A stretch of DNA of 10,327 nt from Bacteroidales bacterium (GTDB taxonomy: Bacteria; Bacteroidota; Bacteroidia; Bacteroidales; F082). The notes under the pieces were generated by a model. The model ran no database searches. It had not been told where the DNA came from and saw only the letters and a list, made by a program, of their open reading frames with translations. Within the stretch, counting starts at the first letter, position 1. Each line of letters opens with the position of its first letter. The position numbers were made by a program, and so were the translations under genes. Of the stretch, positions 7,309-10,327 are shown piece by piece. Location of the stretch: assembly GCA_024689285.1 (NCBI GenBank), contig JAILDR010000127.1:1-10327 (forward strand). The letters are read 5' to 3'.

Positions 7309-8607
7309 TTACCAGGCGAAGAGCGGGTAGTCCTTCATCATCTTGTTGACCTCAGCGCGGACAGCGGCAATCTTGGCCTCCGTAGCGGTCTTGGTTTCAG
7401 GATTGATGTCGGCGATGACCTCGTCAATCATGTCGACGATGATGGGCATCTTGTCTTCCTTTAGGCCACGGGTGGTGATGGCGGGAGTGCCAACACGCAG
7501 ACCGGAGGTCAAGAAGGGTGAACGGCTGTCGAAGGGCACCATGTTCTTGTTGACGGTGATGTCGGCCAGCACGAGGGTGTTTTCCACCATCTTACCGGTG
7601 ATTTCCGGGAACTTGCCGCGAAGGTCGATCAGCATCGAGTGGTTGTCGGTGCCGCCGCTGATGACTTGGTAACCTTTGTTGACAAAGGCATCGGCCATCA
7701 CGCTGGCGTTCTTCTTCACCTGCTTGATGTACTCCATGTATTCGTCGCTGAGGGCTTCGCCAAAAGCAACGGCCTTGGAGGCGATGACGTGCTCTAACGG
7801 GCCACCTTGGATGCCCGGGAACACGGCGCTGTTGATGAGGGCTGACATCATCTTCGTCTCACCCTTCGGGGTCTTGCGGCCACGCGGGTCTTCAAAGTCG
7901 TGACGAATCAGGATCATGCCGCCACGGGGACCGCGGAGGGTCTTGTGGGTTGTGGTGGTGATGATGTGGCAGTACTCTAACGGGTCGTTCAAGAGGCCCT
8001 TGGCGATGAGGCCAGCGGGGTGGCTCACGTCGGCCATGAGGACGGCACCCACCTTGTCGGCGATTTCACGCATGCGCTTGTAGTCCCAGTCGCGGCTGTA
8101 GGCCGAAGCACCGGCAACGATGAGGCGGGGCTTGCACTCGAGGGCAATCTTCTCCATCTCGTCGTAGTCGACGCGACCGGTTTCCTTAGCCACATGGTAA
8201 GCAACGGGCTTATAGAGCATACCCGAAGCGTTCACCGGGCTGCCGTGCGACAGGTGACCGCCGTGCGAGAGGTCGAGACCCATGAAGGTGTCACCGGGTT
8301 CAAGCAGGGCTTGCATCACAGCCATGTTGGCCTGTGCGCCCGAGTGGGGCTGCACGTTGGCGAAAGTGGCGTTGAACAACTGGCAGGCGCGGTCGATGGC
8401 GATTTGCTCGCTTTGGTCGACGATTTGGCAGCCGCCATAGTAACGTTTGCCGGGATAACCCTCGGCATATTTGTTGGTCATCACCGAACCCATAGCCTCA
8501 AGCACTTGCTCGCTGACAAAGTTCTCGGAAGCGATAAGCTCGATACCATGCATCTGACGCTCTTTCTCTTGGCGAATCAGATCAAAGATTTTTTCGTCTC
8601 TTTTCAT
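7309..8607 (-). CDS. glyA: Serine hydroxymethyltransferase
   Basis: The 432-residue product catalyses serine + tetrahydrofolate to glycine + 5,10-methylene-tetrahydrofolate in the cytoplasm, feeding one-carbon units to purine, thymidylate and methionine synthesis. The start at 8607 ([18 protein letters not shown]) is chosen because the longer frame to 8673 adds a non-conserved stretch partly encoded by a palindromic repeat. Family signatures are intact: [10 protein letters not shown] (21-30), [14 protein letters not shown] (46-59), the active-site [10 protein letters not shown] (191-200), [14 protein letters not shown] with the PLP Schiff-base Lys at 222, and SGLRVGTPA with the substrate-carboxylate Arg at 371. 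Length and domain order are normal. Base composition is more GC-rich and codon use more biased than in the neighbouring envelope genes, as expected for a highly expressed core gene. It is monocistronic. Confidence 0.98.
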   Translation of the reverse strand: MKRDEKIFDLIRQEKERQMHGIELIASENFVSEQVLEAMGSVMTNKYAEGYPGKRYYGGCQIVDQSEQIAIDRACQLFNATFANVQPHSGAQANMAVMQALLEPGDTFMGLDLSHGGHLSHGSPVNASGMLYKPVAYHVAKETGRVDYDEMEKIALECKPRLIVAGASAYSRDWDYKRMREIADKVGAVLMADVSHPAGLIAKGLLNDPLEYCHIITTTTHKTLRGPRGGMILIRHDFEDPRGRKTPKGETKMMSALINSAVFPGIQGGPLEHVIASKAVAFGEALSDEYMEYIKQVKKNASVMADAFVNKGYQVISGGTDNHSMLIDLRGKFPEITGKMVENTLVLADITVNKNMVPFDSRSPFLTSGLRVGTPAITTRGLKEDKMPIIVDMIDEVIADINPETKTATEAKIAAVRAEVNKMMKDYPLFAW

Positions 8608-8656
8608 TTGTTGATTGTTGTGTTGTTTATTGTTGAATTGTTTAATCGTTGTTATT

Positions 8657-8737
8657 GACGCGCTTTGCGTCATCGCGAGGAACGAAGCGATCCAAAAGTT
8701 GATTGTCTGGATTGCTTCACTGCGTTCGCAATGACGC
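8657..8737. repeat. REP-like palindromic repeat in the glyA leader
   Basis: The arm at 8667-8694 (starting GCGTCATCGCGAGG) is an imperfect reverse complement of the arm at 8708-8737 (ending CGCAATGACGC), around a 13-nt loop. A third copy of the end sequence, GACGC at 8657-8661, can instead pair with GCGTC at 8667-8671 to form a small competing hairpin. This sequence type (GTCATTGCGA..GAACGAAG..AAGCAATCC) recurs between genes in many Bacteroidota genomes, as I recall. It falls between the glyA promoter and start codon, so it would be transcribed as part of the leader. Short ORFs read from it are spurious. Confidence 0.75.
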
Positions 8738-8758
8738 CAAGCGACCGTAATTTCGCTG

Positions 8759-8794
8759 CAAAGTTGCGAAAAATAATTGAGTCAACGACAAAAA
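8759..8794 (-). promoter_or_regulatory. Putative glyA promoter
   Basis: The minus strand has CAACTTTG (8766-8759), one mismatch from TAnnTTTG and followed by CAGC. A TTTTTG -33-like element lies at 8794-8789, with a 22-nt spacer. Transcription from here would give a leader of roughly 145 nt containing the palindromic repeat. Confidence 0.5.
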
Positions 8795-8832
8795 CTTTGG
8801 AAAATATCTCTCGTCGATGCTTTTTGTTGTCA

Positions 8833-8857
8833 CACAGATGCCACAGATAGCACAGAT
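8833..8857. repeat. Three 9-nt-spaced CACAGAT repeats
   Basis: CACAGAT occurs at 8833-8839, 8842-8848 and 8851-8857, exactly 9 nt apart. A small hairpin TGGCT/AGCCA follows at 8861-8873. It lies upstream of the glyA promoter, in DNA without a gene. I recall similar CACAGAT-rich strings between genes in other Bacteroidales, but no function is known to me. Confidence 0.6.
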
Positions 8858-8903
8858 TTTTGGCTTTCAGCCATCGTATTCCTTCGGTGTTCTCTCGCCT
8901 TTC

Positions 8904-9056
8904 CCAAGGAGATGCCATACTAATGCCATACTGATGCCATAGTGATGCCATACTCTTAAGTATGGCTAGAGTATGGCAATAGTATGGGTAGAGTATGGCT
9001 GTACTATGGCTATTCCTTGGTAAGTCCCTGCCAACACCTTGAGTAGAGTTTGCCAA
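8904..9056. repeat. Inverted array of 11-nt repeats (ATGCCATACT type)
   Basis: Four head-to-tail 11-nt units of GATGCCATACT type start at 8911, 8922, 8933 and 8944. After CTTA (8955-8958), five units in the opposite orientation (AGTATGGCTAG type) start at 8959, 8970, 8981, 8992 and 9003. The block is bracketed by a perfect 7-bp inverted repeat, CCAAGGA (8904-8910) and TCCTTGG (9014-9020), touching the outermost units. The centre makes an 8-bp stem with a 4-nt loop (8947-8966). The 11-nt spacing then continues in more degenerate form to about 9056: in the four 11-nt lines starting at 9013, columns 6, 7 and 11 are always T, G and A. No protein is encoded, since the period is not a multiple of three and frames are broken. 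The role is unknown. Confidence 0.85.
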
Positions 9057-9082
9057 AACGGGAGGAACAGAGCAAAAAAACT

Positions 9083-9094
9083 GCTGCAAAGTTG
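9083..9094 (-). promoter_or_regulatory. Second copy of the glyA promoter-like 12-mer
   Basis: GCTGCAAAGTTG occurs here and, identically, at 8755-8766 in the putative glyA promoter. On the minus strand it reads CAACTTTGCAGC, resembling TAnnTTTG plus the CAGC seen after other -7 elements in this window. No -33 element is apparent. It may be an upstream glyA promoter, whose transcript would cross the inverted repeat array, or a non-functional copy. Confidence 0.3.
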
Positions 9095-9100
9095 ATTTTG

Positions 9101-9144
9101 TACCTTAGGCGTACCTTAGGCGTAGCGTAGGCGAAGGTTAGGCG
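9101..9144. repeat. 11-nt tandem array (TACCTTAGGCG type)
   Basis: Four head-to-tail 11-nt units start at 9101, 9112, 9123 and 9134: TACCTTAGGCG twice, then TAGCGTAGGCG and AAGGTTAGGCG. The TAGGCG end is constant. The sequence is unrelated to the array at 8904-9056 but has the same period. Confidence 0.85.
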
Positions 9145-9176
9145 GGGAACTGACAACTGAAATCAGTACACTACAC

Positions 9177-9231
9177 CCTCCTTTAGTGTTCCTTTACCCC
9201 TCCTTTAGTGTTCCTTTTGTCTCCTTGCCTG
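9177..9231. repeat. 11-nt tandem array (TCCTTTA core) with 22-nt higher order
   Basis: Units start at 9177, 9188, 9199, 9210 and 9221: CCTCCTTTAGT, GTTCCTTTACC, CCTCCTTTAGT, GTTCCTTTTGT, then a degenerate CTCCTTGCCTG. All share TCCTT in the same columns. Odd and even units differ, giving a 20-nt perfect direct repeat at 22-nt spacing (9176-9195 and 9198-9217). The sequence is unrelated to the two preceding arrays. Confidence 0.85.
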
Positions 9232-9236
9232 ACTAT

Positions 9237-9285
9237 TTTGACAAGCGATTCAGAATGGACAGATAGCATTTGACAAGTATTTCAG
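9237..9285. repeat. Direct repeat TTTGACAAG..ATTCAG/TTTCAG
   Basis: A 17-nt sequence at 9237-9253 recurs at 9269-9285 with 14 of 17 matches (TTTGACAAG then CGATTCAG or TATTTCAG). TTGACAAG occurs a third time at 9390-9397, just before the -7 element of the nuclease gene. A 7-bp inverted repeat TCAGTAT/ATACTGA (9282-9288, 9306-9312) overlaps the second copy. These may be regulator sites. Confidence 0.5.
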
Positions 9286-9326
9286 TATAACTAGTGTTTC
9301 AAAACATACTGAGAGCCAAAAACATA

Positions 9327-9376
9327 TCCGACAGCAAACGACAACAAACGACTACTGTCGACTACAAACGTTTAAT
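9327..9376 (+). promoter_or_regulatory. 10-nt-phased CGAC array upstream of the nuclease gene
   Basis: CGAC occurs at 9329, 9339, 9349 and 9359, exactly 10 nt apart, within units of AACGACNACA type (9327, 9337, 9347, 9357; a weaker AACGTTTAAT follows at 9367). It ends about 26 nt before the putative -7 element. Evenly spaced short boxes upstream of a promoter resemble a row of protein-binding sites on one face of the helix. The function is inferred from position only. Confidence 0.45.
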
Positions 9377-9402
9377 CAACGGCTTAGTATTGACAAGGTT
9401 TG

Positions 9403-9410
9403 CATCTTTG
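9403..9410 (+). promoter_or_regulatory. Putative -7 element of the nuclease gene
   Basis: CATCTTTG is one mismatch from TAnnTTTG, followed by CAG, 28 nt before the ATG at 9439. No good -33 TTTG lies at the usual spacing. TTGACAAG at 9390-9397 is too close to be a -33 box but could be an operator. Confidence 0.4.
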
Positions 9411-9438
9411 CAGAGTAAATCATTTCATACCCACAAAT

Positions 9439-9933
9439 ATGGCAAAGAATACAACCAACAACAAAGGAAACAAGAAAGAGACCATAGACTTTGGTCCCGT
9501 TTACACCCAATTTGAAGGCAAAACCAAGGAAGCAATGGTACATTTGAGTACAGTCAAGACAGGAATTTGCATCGATGCTTTCAAAAGAGACGATATTGGG
9601 AGTGTGGATATAGCATGGGGACAGCCTAATGACCCTAAAACTGGAAAGGGAGGTTTCGGCCTCTCGCATATCCTTACTGATCACGGTGACGAAATCAAGG
9701 ACTTCAATTTCGACCCGATAGACTTCATACTGCTGATCCTCAACTTTGGCAAATTGAATAGCCAAGGAAAGAAAAACCGCATCTATCTCGAAGGCAAGGA
9801 TTACAGGCTGATTGTCACAACAGAATGGTATGGAGAGAAGAAACAGTTGCTGCTTACAGCCTTTGATTTGAGACCTATTGCGCGAAAGAATCCACAGCGG
9901 GCCAAGGAAATGAGAAAAGCCCCCAAAAGATAG
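9439..9933 (+). CDS. Putative BECR-fold endoribonuclease (PBECR / barnase-colicin E5-like)
   Basis: The product from the ATG at 9439 has 164 residues (MAKNTTNNKGNKKETIDFG). A frame-extending ATG at 9400 lies in the promoter and is rejected. The N-terminus is Lys/Asn-rich and there is no signal peptide or membrane helix. The core matches the pattern I recall for phage barnase-EndoU-colicin E5/D-RelE-like nuclease domains and the DUF3519 family: SVDIAWGQ (55-62), a glycine loop then GFGLSHILTDH (72-82) with two candidate catalytic His (77, 82), and RIYLEGKDYRLIVTTEWYG (114-132). It ends QLLLTAFDLR (136-145) and a basic tail. Such domains act as RNases at the ends of phage MuF or polymorphic toxins; here one stands alone. 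No antitoxin or immunity gene is visible on either side. Its opposite orientation and the repeats around it suggest an accessory locus. Alternatively it could be a catalytically inactive or housekeeping relative. Confidence 0.7.
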   Translation: MAKNTTNNKGNKKETIDFGPVYTQFEGKTKEAMVHLSTVKTGICIDAFKRDDIGSVDIAWGQPNDPKTGKGGFGLSHILTDHGDEIKDFNFDPIDFILLILNFGKLNSQGKKNRIYLEGKDYRLIVTTEWYGEKKQLLLTAFDLRPIARKNPQRAKEMRKAPKR

Positions 9934-10010
9934 GGGCTTTGGACTTCGTTATCTCCGCAAGGATACTCGTAGGATCGATTTTACAGCCAACCCTGTTTAT
10001 TGGCCAACGA
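9912..10010 (-). ncRNA. Candidate small RNA antisense to the nuclease gene 3' end
   Basis: A complete minus-strand promoter (10016-10046) faces a hairpin with a U tract (9916-9940). Between them the minus strand contains no ATG or GTG, so no protein is expected. Transcription would start near 10009 and end near 9912, giving about 95-100 nt. The transcript contains a small internal hairpin (GCCAA 9986-9990 with TTGGC 10000-10004), and its last ~22 nt are complementary to the end of the nuclease coding region. It could be a regulator of the nuclease mRNA, or simply a promoter left from a lost gene. No known RNA family is recognised. Confidence 0.3.
9916..9940. terminator. Hairpin terminator over the nuclease stop codon
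   Basis: AAAGCCCC (9916-9923) pairs with GGGGCTTT (9933-9940) around a 9-nt loop that includes the first two bases of the stop codon (TAG, 9931-9933). On the plus strand only TTT follows before GG, a weak tract. On the minus strand the stem ends in TTTTCTC, which is better. It may end both the nuclease mRNA and a minus-strand transcript. Confidence 0.6.
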
Positions 10011-10015
10011 CAGCG

Positions 10016-10046
10016 CAAAATTACAACATTTTCGTGAAACGGCAAG
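10016..10046 (-). promoter_or_regulatory. Minus-strand promoter with no downstream ORF
   Basis: The minus strand has TAATTTTG (10023-10016), a perfect TAnnTTTG. A -33-like CTTG lies at 10046-10043 with a 19-nt spacer, the usual Bacteroidota geometry. It points into the gap after the nuclease gene, where no minus-strand coding sequence begins. Confidence 0.5.
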
Positions 10047-10116
10047 GGACAGCGCGATTTTTTTCAGCGATTTCAGCATCTCACAGTGGTCTACGCTGTC
10101 GAGAGCGTGAATCTCT

Positions 10117-10167
10117 GCCGTAATCCTGTCGTAATCCAGCGTTAATCCAGTGGTAATCCTGTACAGG
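10117..10167. repeat. 11-nt tandem array (GTAATCC core)
   Basis: Units start at 10117, 10128, 10139 and 10150: GCCGTAATCCT, GTCGTAATCCA, GCGTTAATCCA, GTGGTAATCCT. TAATCC is constant. A 10-bp perfect palindrome CCTGTACAGG (10158-10167) closes the array. It is a fourth 11-nt-period array with its own sequence, lying on the other side of the nuclease gene. The gene-free stretch around it (9941-10327) otherwise shows only the minus-strand promoter and a short dyad. Confidence 0.8.
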
Positions 10168-10274
10168 TCGAAAAAATGCCGAGGATGTGTAGTTCGCTGA
10201 ATTTGGTTGTCACTTTTGTGTCTTGCGACTGATCCAAGTTGACGGGTTAATAATTTAGGACTGTTTTAAGTTGT

Positions 10275-10295
10275 CAGTCGTTTTGATTACGACTG
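10275..10295. other. Dyad CAGTCGT-N7-ACGACTG
   Basis: A perfect 7-bp inverted repeat with a 7-nt spacer lies near the window end, 17 nt before an ATG (10313) whose reading frame leaves the window after five codons. TATGTTTA at 10299-10306 is one mismatch from the -7 consensus. It could be an operator for a gene to the right, or chance. Confidence 0.3.
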
Positions 10296-10327
10296 GATTA
10301 TGTTTACTCTGAATGCAGAACCAGAGC

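Noticed and set aside
8020..8658. 212-residue plus-strand ORF opposite glyA
   Set aside because: It is a shadow of the strongly biased codons of glyA. The His/Val/Ala-rich translation has no domain pattern.
8608..8673. 22-residue N-terminal extension of GlyA
   Set aside because: The extra residues ([15 protein letters not shown]) are not a GlyA feature and come partly from the palindromic repeat. The conserved family start is at MKRDEK.
8665..8850. 61-residue plus-strand ORF (MRHREERSD..)
   Set aside because: RHREERSD strings are a common spurious translation of the Bacteroidota palindromic repeat.
8670..9089. 139-residue minus-strand ORF upstream of glyA
   Set aside because: It is read through the inverted 11-nt array, the CACAGAT repeats and the REP-like palindrome. 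The composition is not protein-like ([17 protein letters not shown] is typical of ORFs from such repeats).
8900..9231. CRISPR array
   Set aside because: Repeats are 11-nt head-to-tail units without 25-40 nt unique spacers, and no cas genes are in the window.
9400..9438. 13-residue N-terminal extension of the nuclease-like protein
   Set aside because: The ATG at 9400 lies within or before the putative -7 element at 9403-9410. MAKNTTNN at 9439 is preceded by an A/T-rich leader as usual here.
9376..9765. 129-residue minus-strand ORF opposite the nuclease gene
   Set aside because: It is fully antisense to a gene with recognisable domain motifs. It has no promoter and no conserved pattern, so it is a shadow frame.
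8900..10170. Integrated mobile element around the nuclease gene
   Set aside because: No integrase, transposase, tRNA or matching terminal direct repeat was found. The left and right arrays have different sequences, so borders cannot be claimed.

Overview
The window looks like chromosomal DNA of a Bacteroidales bacterium (phylum Bacteroidota), probably gut- or host-associated. The evidence is of four kinds: two secreted proteins ending in type IX secretion (T9SS) sorting domains, a BspA-type leucine-rich-repeat protein, a DUF3244-like lipoprotein, and promoters of the Bacteroidota form (-7 element TAnnTTTG instead of a sigma70 -10 box). No rRNA, tRNA, CRISPR array, transposase or integrase was seen.

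Left part (1-5950), all minus strand. A probable six-gene operon starts from a TACTTTTG promoter at 5813-5820 and ends at a hairpin at 1338-1372. Its genes, in transcription order, are: a membrane-anchored TPR/helix-turn-helix regulator; a DUF3244-like lipoprotein; a small lipoprotein; two unrelated small beta-barrel-like outer-membrane proteins; and a second small lipoprotein paralogous to the first. The genes overlap or lie 4-21 nt apart. A separate gene downstream (65-1261) encodes a secreted T9SS cargo built from ~29-residue YD-like repeats. I infer that the regulator senses something in the periplasm and controls this envelope gene set. No substrate can be read from the sequence.

Middle part (5931-8800), also minus strand. 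A BspA-like LRR T9SS cargo gene and glyA (serine hydroxymethyltransferase) each have their own terminator and a recognisable promoter. The glyA leader carries a palindromic REP-like repeat.

Right part (8800-10327) is the most unusual. An isolated plus-strand gene (9439-9933) encodes a 164-residue protein resembling the BECR-fold endoribonuclease toxins (PBECR / barnase-colicin E5-like, DUF3519-like), with no visible antitoxin. Around it are at least four short repeat arrays of unrelated sequence that share an 11-nt period: 8911-9056, with an inversion inside it, 9101-9144, 9177-9231 and 10117-10160. Between them and the gene lies a 10-nt-phased CGAC array (9327-9366). Downstream, a well-formed minus-strand promoter (10016-10046) faces a hairpin at the 3' end of the nuclease gene, with no ORF between. 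This suggests a ~95-nt RNA antisense to the nuclease 3' end.

All functional statements rest on reading the sequence and on remembered family features. No database search was run.
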